A program made the position numbers and the translations under genes. The notes beneath the pieces were generated by a model. The model saw only the letters and a list, made by a program, of their open reading frames with translations, did no database searches and was not told the origin of the DNA. Positions 37,105-48,585 of a stretch of 64,000 nt of DNA are shown one piece after another (the stretch's first letter is position 1; each line of letters begins with the position of its first letter). The DNA is from Streptococcus merionis DSM 19192 (GTDB lineage Bacteria; Bacillota; Bacilli; Lactobacillales; Streptococcaceae), in contig NZ_KB904550.1 of assembly GCF_000380085.1 (NCBI RefSeq), forward strand, positions 62,001 to 126,000. The letters are read 5' to 3'.

Positions 37105-37268
37105 AAATTCATCTTCAGTACAACTTTTGAGAAAAAATAATGCGAGAATGCATAAAATAAAATGACAAACAAAGACGGTTTTAACACGGTAAACTCTTGT
37201 GTCATTTTCGGCGAAGTTGTCGCTACAATTTCAAAAATAATCACAAGAAACATATAAAATTCTGTCAA

Positions 37269-37587
37269 ACGAAATTTCCTCCCGAAAGTTATAATTTTGA
37301 GCTGAAACACTATAAGAATTTGTATTCATAACTCAATACCTCCATTCAGGGCTGCTTTTCTGCTACTCATCATTCGTTTTTTCAAAATATGGTATTTCAT
37401 CAAAAAACGATCTCCAGCACAGCATCTCTTTTATGAATACAGTCTAAACAAGCTAAACCAAAGGACTATGGAATCAGTATACCAATCCTAAGCCACCCCT
37501 TCTATCACTAACGGGTAAATTATAAGTTAAGTTTAGGTGAAGCCTTAAGCTTTTTTGAAAAATAAATTTTACAAAAAGAATCCCAGA
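37269..37587. other. Intergenic: repeat D copy 2 and terminator
   Basis: Repeat D (37314-37427) aligns with 12610-12731. A terminator for the DUF308 gene lies at 37578-37609. A possible -10 (TATAAC near 37289) could serve the SMR gene. No gene is seen. Confidence 0.6.
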
Positions 37588-37609
37588 TCAATCTAAGATC
37601 TGAGATTCT
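37578..37609 (-). terminator. Terminator of the DUF308 gene
   Basis: GAATCTCAGATC / GATCTGGGATTC followed by TTTTTG on the minus strand; the stop codon lies in the loop. Confidence 0.85.
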
Positions 37610-38910
37610 TGAAGAAGTTGTTTGATTTCTGGACTGTGCACTCGTCTGGCAACGACGATGGAATTAGGATTTTCATATTCTTTCTCGAGGTAGTCAAAAT
37701 AGGTCCCCGGAGCAATAATTCCTGCCATTCGTATCAGGTCAAGCCCTGCTGTTCCGATAAGTTCATCGGCCAACAAGACACAATTGGTCCCCAAAACAAA
37801 ATAAGTTTTGAAACGACTGCTAGTAAATTTGTAAAAATGTGCCCCATGGATAGCCTGTAACTGCCCCATGTAGCTGGCTTTTTGCGTTTCAGAAGTTGGC
37901 TGCCACGGCACAGTTAGAGACTTGATTTCCACTAGCTTGGACTCAAAGGCCTTCTTCTGGGTTTCGGTCAAGACCAATTGGTATTCAAAGAGGGTCTTAT
38001 CCGCCGCAGTCAAGCAATAATCGATATAGGCTGCTTCCTCAGTCTCAACAAAGACACCGTCACCAACAGTGCCAAAGAGTCGCTCTGAGTCCACATCGTA
38101 ATTGCCAAAAGCATAAACTGTGCCCTGATAGCTGATGTCGCAGTGCCCAACTGTATTAAACCCCGTCTTGGCTGTATGAATGAAAACTTTGAGAACTGGC
38201 TGACCTTGGTAAGATTTTTGAGCTTCCAAGGCACGACTCTGTTCCAACTCCTCTGTCAAATCCAGCTCTTCCATGATAAAAGCGTTAATTTTGGTCATCA
38301 CACTATGAGGTAAGAACATGGTAAAAATAACAGGAACACTAATACGAATATGGCGCTTGACATTATCCTCACGCTCCTCGGAAATTAAAATGCGACGACC
38401 ATCCATAATTGATGTCAAGCCAACCAAAATGAGGTAAAATCCTAGTCGCATCAAAGTCTCACGCATGTCTCCTGTGTTAAAGAGACTAAAGAAGCCAAAA
38501 ATGAGATTATAAAGAGCGATGACTAACTGGTTAAAACGCTTGGGAACACGGTCATTGCGCAGAAGGATATAGTTAATCAAGGTCGCAAAACCAAGTAACA
38601 ACTGATAAATACCAACAATTCTAGCAAGCCAGATAGCAGACAAATCTTTAACGAGCAAAATAAGTAAAGCGACTGCAATGTGGACTAAGCCATCTAACCA
38701 ATGGACTAGTTTATGGCGTAACTTGGGATATTTCCCCCAAGAAAAAAGGGCTTCTGGAAACTTAAAAAGGCCTAAAAGCAAAATACTAACACCAACCACG
38801 TAGGTCAATTGACTGACAAATACCTCTCTGAAAACAAGCAGTCCTAAACCAATTCCGACCCAAAGAAGCCCCCACAAAATATAGGAAATATCTTTTTTTC
38901 TCACTGACAC
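37588..38910 (-). CDS. DUF308 membrane protein with probable permuted papain-fold domain
   Basis: A 440-aa protein in two parts. Residues 1-175 contain about six hydrophobic helices arranged as in DUF308/HdeD proteins. After a linker, residues about 236-440 look like a circularly permuted NlpC/P60-type (YiiX/DUF4105-like) domain: TVGHCDIS with H256, and LGTNCVLLADEL with C377, followed by the GIIAPGTYFDYL helix. H before C is the permuted order. An amidase, peptidase or lipid-acyl function is possible. The start is GTG: 38910 is one base from GGAGG, so GTG at 38904 (7-nt spacing) may be the true start. It follows the SDR gene. Confidence 0.75.
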   Translation of the reverse strand: MSVRKKDISYILWGLLWVGIGLGLLVFREVFVSQLTYVVGVSILLLGLFKFPEALFSWGKYPKLRHKLVHWLDGLVHIAVALLILLVKDLSAIWLARIVGIYQLLLGFATLINYILLRNDRVPKRFNQLVIALYNLIFGFFSLFNTGDMRETLMRLGFYLILVGLTSIMDGRRILISEEREDNVKRHIRISVPVIFTMFLPHSVMTKINAFIMEELDLTEELEQSRALEAQKSYQGQPVLKVFIHTAKTGFNTVGHCDISYQGTVYAFGNYDVDSERLFGTVGDGVFVETEEAAYIDYCLTAADKTLFEYQLVLTETQKKAFESKLVEIKSLTVPWQPTSETQKASYMGQLQAIHGAHFYKFTSSRFKTYFVLGTNCVLLADELIGTAGLDLIRMAGIIAPGTYFDYLEKEYENPNSIVVARRVHSPEIKQLLQESQILD

Positions 38911-38921
38911 TCCTCCCCATA

Positions 38922-39677
38922 TTATTTATAATCAAATGCCTTACGAGCCAGATAGTCGCCAATTCTAGGAAAAAGCGTATAGAGACGATGAGCTACTTTT
39001 AAGACAAAAGGTAGCGTGATGTCTCGCTTATTGCGACCGAGGTTCTCTACGATGCGTTCCGCCACCTGATCAGGATTGAGAGCATAGCGGTCAACTCGCT
39101 TAAGATAATCGCCAGACGGATCCGCAACATCAAAAAAACCTGTCCGGATCGGCCCTGGATTGACTGTCGTCACATAGACACCGTGTTCAGCCAGCTCCAG
39201 TCGCAGGCTATTTGAGAAGCCTGTCACGGCAAACTTGGCTGCTGCATAAACTGTTGCTTTACTGGTTGCCATCAACCCCAAAACGCTGGAAACATTGACA
39301 ATGTGCCCTCGACCACTCTCTTTCATTTGGTACCCCACCAAGCGAGACAAGGTCATTAGCGCAAAAACATCAATGTCAAACATAGCCCTCATTTCGCTAT
39401 CACTGACATGATCAAATGGCTTGAAATCTCCAAAGCCAGCGTTATTAATCAGGATATCTACCCGACCAAACTCGGCGTAGGTCGCTGCTACAAATTCTTC
39501 AAGCTCTTGACTGCTAGTCAAATCCAGCTGGACCAGCTTGGTCCGCGGTCTATCGCGATAAAGAGCTGCTAGTTTTTCTAGACTTCTACCAGTTAAAATC
39601 AGCTGATCATCTGGCAGCAGACGCACGATTTCCTGAGCGAGGCCACCAGTAGCACCTGTGATGATGATAGTTCTCAT
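38922..39677 (-). CDS. SDR-family oxidoreductase (DltE/YqjQ-like)
   Basis: A 251-aa short-chain dehydrogenase: [10 protein letters not shown] (8-17), NNAGFGDF, catalytic S (NVSSVLG) and YAAAKFA, then PGPIRTGFF. It resembles streptococcal DltE/YqjQ-type proteins of unknown substrate. It overlaps rnz by ATGA and belongs to the hflX-unknown-rnz-SDR operon. Cytoplasmic; no membrane anchor. Confidence 0.9.
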   Translation of the reverse strand: MRTIIITGATGGLAQEIVRLLPDDQLILTGRSLEKLAALYRDRPRTKLVQLDLTSSQELEEFVAATYAEFGRVDILINNAGFGDFKPFDHVSDSEMRAMFDIDVFALMTLSRLVGYQMKESGRGHIVNVSSVLGLMATSKATVYAAAKFAVTGFSNSLRLELAEHGVYVTTVNPGPIRTGFFDVADPSGDYLKRVDRYALNPDQVAERIVENLGRNKRDITLPFVLKVAHRLYTLFPRIGDYLARKAFDYK

Positions 39678-40603
39678 AGGTCAAACTCCTCCAAATCGTT
39701 CACTACATAGACATTAGGAAAAATGGTGCTCGCATCATAGCGCAATTGCTTGATGTCACGAGAAAGGAAGCGAGCTGAAACGTGGTTGAGAAACAGACGC
39801 TTGGCACCTGCTTCTCTGGCCACTTCTGCTGCCTGCATATTGGTAGCGTGTCCATGTTTTTTGGCAATACGGTCATCCCCCTTGCCGTAGGTTGATTCGT
39901 GAACAAGGACATCCGCATTGACAGCAAGACGCACACTTGCATCAGTCTTTCGGGTATCTCCAAGAATCGTGATGACCTTACCTGGACGAGGAGGCGACAA
40001 GTAGTCGCTAGCAATAATTTCACGGCCATCTGGTAGGGTTACATTGTGACCGTTCTTGACCTGACCAAAGAGCGGGCCAAATGGCACACCTGCTGCTCTG
40101 AGAGCCTCGGCGTCCAAGGTTCCTTCCAAGTCTTTTTGAATCACTCGATAACCAATACAGAAAATCGTATGGTCCAACTTATCAGCATAAACCTTGAACT
40201 TATCGGTTTCCATCACTAAGCCTAGACCATCAGGTTTCAATTCGTGAAATGTAATTTTATATGGCAAACGACTACCAGACACCTTGAGACTGGTCAGGAC
40301 AAAAGCTTTGATCCCAACAGGACCGTAGATAGCCAGATCCGTCTGCTCTTCATTAGCCTGAAAAGCACGACTAGACAGAAAACCAGGCAGCCCAAAAATA
40401 TGGTCGCCGTGGAGGTGGGTGATAAAGATTTTGGAAATTTTACGCGGTCGGATAGAAGTCTCCAAAATGCGATTCTGCGTGCCTTCTCCACAATCAAAAA
40501 GCCAGACCTCGTTGATCTCATCTAGCAATTTGAGCGCTAGACTTGAGACATTACGCATCTTGGACGGTTGCCCCGCCGATGTTCCTAAAAATTGAATTTG
40601 CAT
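39674..40603 (-). CDS. rnz: Ribonuclease Z
   Basis: A 309-aa metallo-beta-lactamase-fold tRNA 3' endonuclease. It has the signature [12 protein letters not shown] (zinc ligands), GTSAGQPS at the N-terminus, GDTRKT, and HESTYG with the late [15 protein letters not shown]. Length matches bacterial RNase Z. A weak GAAAG lies before the ATG at 40603, ten nt after the upstream gene. It matures tRNA 3' ends, which fits its grouping with miaA and hflX. Confidence 0.96.
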   Translation of the reverse strand: MQIQFLGTSAGQPSKMRNVSSLALKLLDEINEVWLFDCGEGTQNRILETSIRPRKISKIFITHLHGDHIFGLPGFLSSRAFQANEEQTDLAIYGPVGIKAFVLTSLKVSGSRLPYKITFHELKPDGLGLVMETDKFKVYADKLDHTIFCIGYRVIQKDLEGTLDAEALRAAGVPFGPLFGQVKNGHNVTLPDGREIIASDYLSPPRPGKVITILGDTRKTDASVRLAVNADVLVHESTYGKGDDRIAKKHGHATNMQAAEVAREAGAKRLFLNHVSARFLSRDIKQLRYDASTIFPNVYVVNDLEEFDL

Positions 40604-40613
40604 GTGTCACTTT

Positions 40614-41246
40614 CTAATGAATAATATAGAGGGCCAATTGCCTCTCTTCAAAATGATAATAACGTTGACCTGGATAGCGTTCAGCCAGCTCTGCCAGCTC
40701 CTCAACATTGTAACCTCGCAGCTTAACTAGTCCCTCTGAGAGATAGATTTCCGTCAGAAGCGTGCTAGCTTGTTCATCACACGTGAGGTCTTTTATTTTT
40801 TGAGAAAATGGCTGCAGCCAAACTTTCCCAGACTTTTCAAACACTTGGTAGTGCGGAAAAAGCTGAGCCAGCTGAAAGAGTAAATCAATCGTCACTGGCT
40901 GCGCTTGCTCCGCAAAAACTAGGGCCGTCTCTGTTTCATCTACATAGGCAAAACCATAAGATTGACCAGCTAGATTCAACCGAACAAAGGGATAAACTTC
41001 TGCAAAAGACGGCTGGTCTGACAGTAATTCTAAGCTTTTGGACAAGTCAAAATAGTAGGCTGTCGCTTCTTCAGGTCCTCTCTTGTCATAGATTTCGGCA
41101 AAATAAGCATTTAGGACGCTAGGTGGCGGTGTCAAAAACCGCAACTTCTCTTCATGGGTCATCAAGCCTAGCAAACCTTCCAGATAGACCTTGTCCAGAC
41201 TTGTAAAGCCACCGTAAGTCATAGCTAAGGCCAGATAATCAGTCAT
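40614..41246 (-). CDS. Conserved unknown protein between hflX and rnz
   Basis: A ~210-aa soluble protein I cannot assign from its own sequence. It starts MTDYLALAMTYGGF after GGAGG (overlapping the hflX stop by 8 nt), has acidic helices and mixed strands, and ends YHFEERQLALYIIH. There is no recognisable catalytic motif, although public annotation of such streptococcal genes sometimes uses cystathionine beta-lyase, which the sequence does not support: no PLP-lysine motif is visible. Its tight coupling to hflX and rnz suggests a link to RNA or translation stress. Confidence 0.8.
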   Translation of the reverse strand: MTDYLALAMTYGGFTSLDKVYLEGLLGLMTHEEKLRFLTPPPSVLNAYFAEIYDKRGPEEATAYYFDLSKSLELLSDQPSFAEVYPFVRLNLAGQSYGFAYVDETETALVFAEQAQPVTIDLLFQLAQLFPHYQVFEKSGKVWLQPFSQKIKDLTCDEQASTLLTEIYLSEGLVKLRGYNVEELAELAERYPGQRYYHFEERQLALYIIH

Positions 41247-42477
41247 AAAAGACCTCCAAGCGCCAGAGATTACTAGGCATGATAACTCCAGATAAATGCT
41301 CCCCATCCTCAGTGACCTTACGGTCAAAAATCAGGGCATACCGAGACAAGTCATGGGTGAGATAGGATTTAGCAAAGGGAATAGTCACGTTAAAAGGCTC
41401 TGCCAATTCTCCAACCTTAGTCACAATGGCATTCTGCAAGATTTCCTTGACATTTGATGACTTAGCCGATAGGAAAACATAAGGTGACAAAGTCGGTAGG
41501 AAATGTTCTGCCATGTCAGCCTTGTTATAAATGGTCAAACGTGGAATATCTAGCATCTCCAAGTCTTTTAAAATACTGAGAACCACTTCTTCTTGAGCCG
41601 CATGTTCAGCGTCTGACGCATCAATGACGTGAAGCAAGAGATCCACATGACGGCTCTCTTCCAAGGTTGATTTAAAACTGGATACCAGCTCTGTCGGTAA
41701 ATCCTGAATAAAACCGACCGTATCGGTTAACGTCACCTGAAAATGATCTTGAAGCTTGATTTGCTTAGTCGTTGCATCTAAAGTCGCAAAAAGTTCATCT
41801 GCTTCATACTGGTCTTTCTGGCTTAATACATTCATAATAGTAGACTTGCCAGCATTGGTATAGCCGATTAGGCCTATCTTGAAAACGCCTGATTCAACCC
41901 GTTTTTCACGCACTATGGACCGCGTCTTCTCAACTAGTTTCAGTTGGCGCTCGATGTCATGTATCTGATTTCGAATGGAGCGGCGATTGAGCTCAAGCTG
42001 GCTTTCGCCAGGTCCACGACTTCCGATACCACCTGCCTGACGGCTAAGCATAACCCCTTGACCCACAAGCCTTGGCAGCATGTATTTAAGCTGAGCCAAA
42101 TGGACCTGAAGTTTCCCCTCATGGCTACGCGCCCGCATGGCAAAGATATCTAAAATCAGTTGCATACGGTCAATCACCTTAACGCCAAGAATGCCTTCCA
42201 GATTGCTGTTTTGCCTTGGAGTTAGGCGATTATTGACGATGACCGTGTCAATCTCGTCAGCCTCCACCAGCTGGGCAATTTCGTCTAGCTTGCCTGATCC
42301 GATAAAGGTCTTACTATCGTAACGATCCCGCTTTTGCACATAGGATCCACAAACCTCAGCCCCTGCAGTCTTGGCTAGATTCTCCAACTCCTGCATGGAC
42401 ATCTCAAAATGATGACTATCTGGCAGAGCCACCCCTACCAGAACGACTCGTTCTGTTTTTACTGCTGTTTCAATCAT
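41239..42477 (-). CDS. hflX: Ribosome-dissociating GTPase HflX
   Basis: A 412-aa HflX GTPase: N-terminal HflX domain with KRDRYDSKTFIGSGK, coiled linker, then the GTPase domain with G1 GLIGYTNAGKST, G3 DTVGFIQDLP and G4 YNKAD. RQAGGIGSRGPGESQLE is the family hallmark. It splits stalled 70S ribosomes under stress. The start chosen is ATG at 42477 (AGAAAGAA upstream) since the longer frame to 42507 lacks a ribosome site. It lies downstream of miaA with a 236-nt gap containing repeats. Confidence 0.95.
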   Translation of the reverse strand: MIETAVKTERVVLVGVALPDSHHFEMSMQELENLAKTAGAEVCGSYVQKRDRYDSKTFIGSGKLDEIAQLVEADEIDTVIVNNRLTPRQNSNLEGILGVKVIDRMQLILDIFAMRARSHEGKLQVHLAQLKYMLPRLVGQGVMLSRQAGGIGSRGPGESQLELNRRSIRNQIHDIERQLKLVEKTRSIVREKRVESGVFKIGLIGYTNAGKSTIMNVLSQKDQYEADELFATLDATTKQIKLQDHFQVTLTDTVGFIQDLPTELVSSFKSTLEESRHVDLLLHVIDASDAEHAAQEEVVLSILKDLEMLDIPRLTIYNKADMAEHFLPTLSPYVFLSAKSSNVKEILQNAIVTKVGELAEPFNVTIPFAKSYLTHDLSRYALIFDRKVTEDGEHLSGVIMPSNLWRLEVFYD

Positions 42478-42644
42478 ATTATTCTTTCTAGAGGTGGGAC
42501 AACCCATGATGTCAATCTCTTCACCTCACAAATGATCCCTATTTTCATCTATATTCACAAGTTAAGGAACGAACACTTACTATGTTTAAAAAATGAACAC
42601 TGAGCCTTGAATGACCGTGGTCAGCTGTGAATCAGGCTCTTCGT

Positions 42645-42720
42645 CAATACTCTTCAAAAATCAAATTCAAACGTCGTCAGCGTTGCCTTGGGAGTGAGAA
42701 AGAACTCGAGCAATCAAAAA
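42645..42720. repeat. BOX-like fragment and repeat B at the 3' end of miaA
   Basis: AATACTCTTCAAAAATCAAA...CGTCGTCAGCGTTGCCTT (42645-42689) matches the conserved end of streptococcal BOX elements. A half copy of repeat B (GGGAGTGAGAAAGAACTCGAGCAATCAAAAA, 42690-42720) follows and contains the miaA stop codon. Confidence 0.7.
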
Positions 42721-43607
42721 TAAGAAAGTTCCAAAAACTCTCGCACAGCCTGAACAATTTCCTCCTTGTAATCAGGCTCCGACACCTGATAAAAAGAGAC
42801 CTCCATACGATTACGAAACCAAGTCAGCTGTCGCTTAGCAAAGCGGCGACTATTCTGCTTGACTTGCTCTAAACAGGTTGTCAGATCCATTTCCCCTGAA
42901 AAATAAGGGAACAGTTCCTTGTAACCAATTCCGCGTGTCGCTTGGCAATCTGGATAATTGTCATAAAGCCACTTGGCCTCTTCTACAAGACCCTGTTCTA
43001 CCATACGATCCACGCGCTGATTAATCCGCTCATAAAGTCTCTCGCGCGCATCGCTAAGACCAATTAAAAGATAATCATAAGGCTTCTCACTATTGGTCAA
43101 ATCCTGACCAAACTTAGCCAATTCCAAAGCTCGAATAGCTCTGCGACGAGTGAATTGTTCCAGTCTGATATTGGCTTTTTCAAGGCATTGTCCCAGCTCC
43201 TCATCAGAATAGGTTTCCAAAACAGCTCGATAGGCCAAAACCTGCTCCTGATCTAGATTGCCACCTAAATGATAGCCTTCCAAGAGGCTTTGCAGATAAA
43301 GTCCTGTCCCACCAACAATGATCGGAATCTTACCGCGGCTAAAGATGTCTTCAATGGCAGCCTTAGCTTCCACCACAAAATCGTAGACCGAATAAGGCTC
43401 AGTCACCCCGCGAACATCAATCAGATGATGCGGAGCTGCTTTTTGCTCTTCTGGACTAGCCTTGGCTGTCCCAATATCCAACTTTTGGTAAACCTGCTGA
43501 CTGTCCCCAGAGACGATTTCGCCATCAAAGAGCTGAGCCAGTTCAATCCCCAAAGCTGTTTTACCGACAGCCGTCGGTCCTAAGACCGTTATTACTTTTT
43601 TTTTCAT
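42714..43607 (-). CDS. miaA: tRNA dimethylallyltransferase
   Basis: MiaA adds the isopentenyl group to A37 of tRNAs reading UNN codons. The 297-aa protein has the P-loop [11 protein letters not shown] (9-19), [21 protein letters not shown], and [16 protein letters not shown] precedes ATG at 43607. The stop codon TGA at 42714 lies inside a repeat B sequence, so the last residues may have been set by the insertion; length is still normal. Confidence 0.96.
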   Translation of the reverse strand: MKKKVITVLGPTAVGKTALGIELAQLFDGEIVSGDSQQVYQKLDIGTAKASPEEQKAAPHHLIDVRGVTEPYSVYDFVVEAKAAIEDIFSRGKIPIIVGGTGLYLQSLLEGYHLGGNLDQEQVLAYRAVLETYSDEELGQCLEKANIRLEQFTRRRAIRALELAKFGQDLTNSEKPYDYLLIGLSDARERLYERINQRVDRMVEQGLVEEAKWLYDNYPDCQATRGIGYKELFPYFSGEMDLTTCLEQVKQNSRRFAKRQLTWFRNRMEVSFYQVSEPDYKEEIVQAVREFLELSYF

Positions 43608-43735
43608 CTTTTTCCTTGAAAATTCCTGAGTTTTTCGCTATTATTTATTATAACACAAGATGAGGGACAAACAAAAAGTCAGTCACCAGTAAGCTCTGGC
43701 CTCTGAGATTTCTCATCAAAGAAAAGGAGACTATT

Positions 43736-43909
43736 ATGGCTAAAAATAATTTTGTTAAAGGAATTGCTGCAGGTGTTGCAGGAACAATCGCTGCTTTAGC
43801 AGGTGCAGTTTACACTTTCAATAAGAAAGTCATCCAACCCGAAGAAGAAAAAGAAGCTTTTGTTGAAGAAAATCGTAAAAAAGCTGCGCGTCGTCGCGTT
43901 TCCCGTTAA
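43736..43909 (+). CDS. DUF3042-family small membrane-associated protein
   Basis: A 57-aa plus-strand gene: MAKNNFVKGIAAGVAG at the start, a hydrophobic helix (about 8-27, rich in Ala/Gly), then a charged tail ending KKAARRRVSR. It matches the DUF3042 family of short lactic-acid-bacterial proteins of unknown function. GGAGA lies 6 nt upstream of the ATG, and a hairpin with T-run follows the stop. It is divergent from miaA. Confidence 0.9.
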   Translation: MAKNNFVKGIAAGVAGTIAALAGAVYTFNKKVIQPEEEKEAFVEENRKKAARRRVSR

Positions 43910-43917
43910 AATAAACA

Positions 43918-43947
43918 GAAAAAGAGCTCTTTCGAGGTCTTTTTTCT
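43918..43947 (+). terminator. Terminator of the DUF3042 gene
   Basis: AAAGAGCTC-TTTC-GAGGTCTTTTTTC forms a short stem followed by T's. Beyond it, 43948-44241 holds decayed repeat-like DNA (an ACCATCATGGTTGTC segment resembling repeat C near 44146) and no gene. Confidence 0.65.
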
Positions 43948-44241
43948 TATGCTTTCTTCTCACAAATTGAAACAAGATTAGGGCAAAGTTGTCTCCAAAT
44001 CAAAGTATTATCTAACATGCCTTTATGAAGCAAAGTTGTATCATTCTTGATTCAACCAGTTACAGACGAATTGAACACAGTCTGCGAGCTATGTGAAAAA
44101 GAGAGGGCGGAGTTTCTCCACGATTTATTATTTCCAAGGACGAAACCATCATGGTTGTCTCCCCCAGCCTTTCTACAAGCCACTGCGAATTATTTTCTCA
44201 CGAATCAAAAATAGGAAATTGAGCTCTTTACCCAAGCTCTT

Positions 44242-45264
44242 TTAAAAATCCAATTCTTCTGCTTCATGGGCAAATTTTTGGACATTTTCTTCAATTTCTA
44301 ACTCAAACGGATCTAGACTGTAAGCCGCATCCGAAATCTCATCGGTATTACAGAAAAATTCGATGTGATTTTTGAGATTACGAAGCTCAATGGGAGCATC
44401 ACCACCGTATTCACCATCCAAATTTATCATCATGGGGCGTTTCCCTAACGGCTTTTGTTGTTCAATCTTAATGTAACTGGTCTTAAGATACTCAACCTGA
44501 CGGTGCTCAATATGTTTACCGCCCTGTAAAACCAAACGAATCAGGTGCAAAATCTCAAAAAGATTACTCGTCTTGACCATAATAAGGGTGAAATTCCCAT
44601 CATCCAGCATAGCATCCGGTGCGATTTTTTCAAAACCACCAATCGAATTAGTTAGAGCCGCAAAAATCATGGAAACCTTGCCTTCAAAAACACCATTGTC
44701 ATGCGTCACTTTGACTGGAGTCAGCTGAATTTGAGGCAAGAGCTCAGCCCCCTTAGCCACATAGGCCAGATAACCAAAAATTGTTTTGAGCTGACTAGGC
44801 ACACTATAAGTCAGTTCGGTCAAGGTTCCAGCTGCTGCAATATTGATAAAATAATCTGCATCTCTCGCTCGACCAATATCCATCTTGATGGTCTGGTTTT
44901 TGCCAATGATCCGAGCAGCTGCCACAGGATTTGCTCGAGGAACTTTCAAAGCTCTAGCATAGTCATTGGTTGTTCCTGTCGGAATAATAGCCATTTTAGG
45001 CCGACTTTGAAGCGGCGCAATCCCGTTGACCACCTCATTTATCGTTCCGTCACCTCCAGCTGCAATGACCAAGTCAAAACCAGCAAGACCAGCACGTGTT
45101 GCCTCTTTTTTAGCGGATTCAGGCTCGGCCGTTGTCTGAAAAGCGGATGTTTCATAACCAAAACCTTCCAAAACATCTAGGACTTCTGCCACATTTTTTT
45201 TCATAATTTCTTGACCCGAGGTTGGATTATAAATCAACCGAGCCCTAAGTTGTTTTTCTTGCAT
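44242..45264 (-). CDS. Diacylglycerol kinase (DagK/YegS family)
   Basis: A 340-aa soluble lipid kinase: N-terminal NPTSGQ, nucleotide-binding GGDGTINEVVNGI (about 70-82), PTGTTNDYARAL, and the C-terminal beta domain with LDGEYGGDAP. It matches Gram-positive DgkB/DagK, which recycles diacylglycerol released by lipoteichoic acid synthesis. ATG at 45264 has only a weak purine tract upstream. It starts 9 nt after the ligA stop, so it is co-transcribed with ligA. Confidence 0.93.
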   Translation of the reverse strand: MQEKQLRARLIYNPTSGQEIMKKNVAEVLDVLEGFGYETSAFQTTAEPESAKKEATRAGLAGFDLVIAAGGDGTINEVVNGIAPLQSRPKMAIIPTGTTNDYARALKVPRANPVAAARIIGKNQTIKMDIGRARDADYFINIAAAGTLTELTYSVPSQLKTIFGYLAYVAKGAELLPQIQLTPVKVTHDNGVFEGKVSMIFAALTNSIGGFEKIAPDAMLDDGNFTLIMVKTSNLFEILHLIRLVLQGGKHIEHRQVEYLKTSYIKIEQQKPLGKRPMMINLDGEYGGDAPIELRNLKNHIEFFCNTDEISDAAYSLDPFELEIEENVQKFAHEAEELDF

Positions 45265-45273
45265 AATCTTTTT

Positions 45274-47523
<2,250 letters not shown>

Positions 47524-48450
47524 TTATTTCACCATATCAGGGTCAAATTCGTAAAAACCAGTATCAAGACCACGACCAGTTGGATGGAGTTGGCGAATTT
47601 GCTCATCCAAGACAAAAGCTTGATCCTGCGTAAACGTACCTGCCTCAATAGCAGCTCTAGCTTGGACAAAAAGTCGCGTAATCTCCACAAAATTTTCCCC
47701 AGGACAATAGATACCATCCAGCTTCCAATGGTCAAAACCACATTCTACAAGCTCTAACAACTTGGTCATCATATCAATGTCATTATCGGTAAAGATATGC
47801 GTTCCGTGATTGTCCTCATAAATCGAATAATGAGTCTCAGGTTTATTCGGTTCTGATAAAAATAGGCCACGCTCCTTATCCTTCTTATCCTCTATCTGGG
47901 TAAAATTATAATAATTTTGCAAAAGAGGGCGCTTAGAATGATGGATAACAGAAGCACCATAAACTAAAATCTCTGCTGGAATTTCAACATTCTCTGCTAT
48001 TTTAAAAAGCTCTGCAGACGGGATTTCACGCGCTAAAACAGCTTCTGTCGCACCATGTTGCCCCCAAAAATTAAGCTGCCGACTGCTAGTCGCCATAACC
48101 GATGTGTCATAGATTGCCTTAAAGGGATAACCATCACGCTTGAGCACATAGAAAACACCCGTATCGCCAACCGTGATATAATCAGTACCGATTTCTCGCA
48201 AAAAATCCAGATAAGGTTTGATCTGATCCATCATATCCTGATGCATGAGGGCATTAACTGCTACAGTAAGGCTTTTACCTGCATGATGCGCTAACTGTGC
48301 AACTTGCTTTAATTCATCATAAGAAAAAGGCTTGGGCAACCTTAAGCCAAACTGACTCTCACCAACATAGATGCGGTCTACTCCTAAATCAAGCAGAGCC
48401 TTTGCTTGTTCAATACTTTCAGCTGTTGCTGTAATCGTAATCTTTTCCAT
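47524..48450 (-). CDS. Peptidase U32 family protein
   Basis: A 308-aa member of family U32: DRIYVGESQFGLR near the N-terminus, LTVAVNALMHQ, DYITVGDTG, and the late HWKLDGIYC with PGENFVEITRLF. Relatives include YrrN, UbiU and the rRNA hydroxylation factor RlhA. In streptococci this shorter paralogue often accompanies a ~430-aa U32 gene, which is absent here. ATG at 48450 gives the usual MEKITITA start. A TTG at 48474 opens the frame further but is not better supported; neither start has a strong ribosome site. Confidence 0.9.
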   Translation of the reverse strand: MEKITITATAESIEQAKALLDLGVDRIYVGESQFGLRLPKPFSYDELKQVAQLAHHAGKSLTVAVNALMHQDMMDQIKPYLDFLREIGTDYITVGDTGVFYVLKRDGYPFKAIYDTSVMATSSRQLNFWGQHGATEAVLAREIPSAELFKIAENVEIPAEILVYGASVIHHSKRPLLQNYYNFTQIEDKKDKERGLFLSEPNKPETHYSIYEDNHGTHIFTDNDIDMMTKLLELVECGFDHWKLDGIYCPGENFVEITRLFVQARAAIEAGTFTQDQAFVLDEQIRQLHPTGRGLDTGFYEFDPDMVK

Positions 48451-48585
48451 AAAATAATTATAGCGATTTTTCAAAGAAAATACCAGTTTTTCCTGAAAAA
48501 TTCATTCTTTACATTTTGTTACAAAAATGTAATATAAATTTAACGATTTTATGATACTATAGTAGTTGAATCCAAGGAGAGAGAT

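Larger units (their letters stand above)
36663..37268 (-). pseudogene. SMR (EmrE-like) efflux gene split by inserted repeats
   Basis: Two halves of a small multidrug resistance protein flank repeat DNA. The N-terminal half (TTG at 37268 after GGGAGG) reads TEFYMFLVIIFEIVATTS and continues through KMTQEFTVLKPSLFVILFYA to VVLKMNL near 37105, matching helices 1-2 of EmrE. Then come repeat B (37052-37104) and repeat C (36790-37005). The C-terminal half resumes as WCGIGIIVTGLISA, shifts frame, and ends DNLSLMSFMGILCVLI..NIGAKT at 36663, matching helices 3-4. About six residues are missing at the junction. The gene cannot make a functional transporter. Confidence 0.85.
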
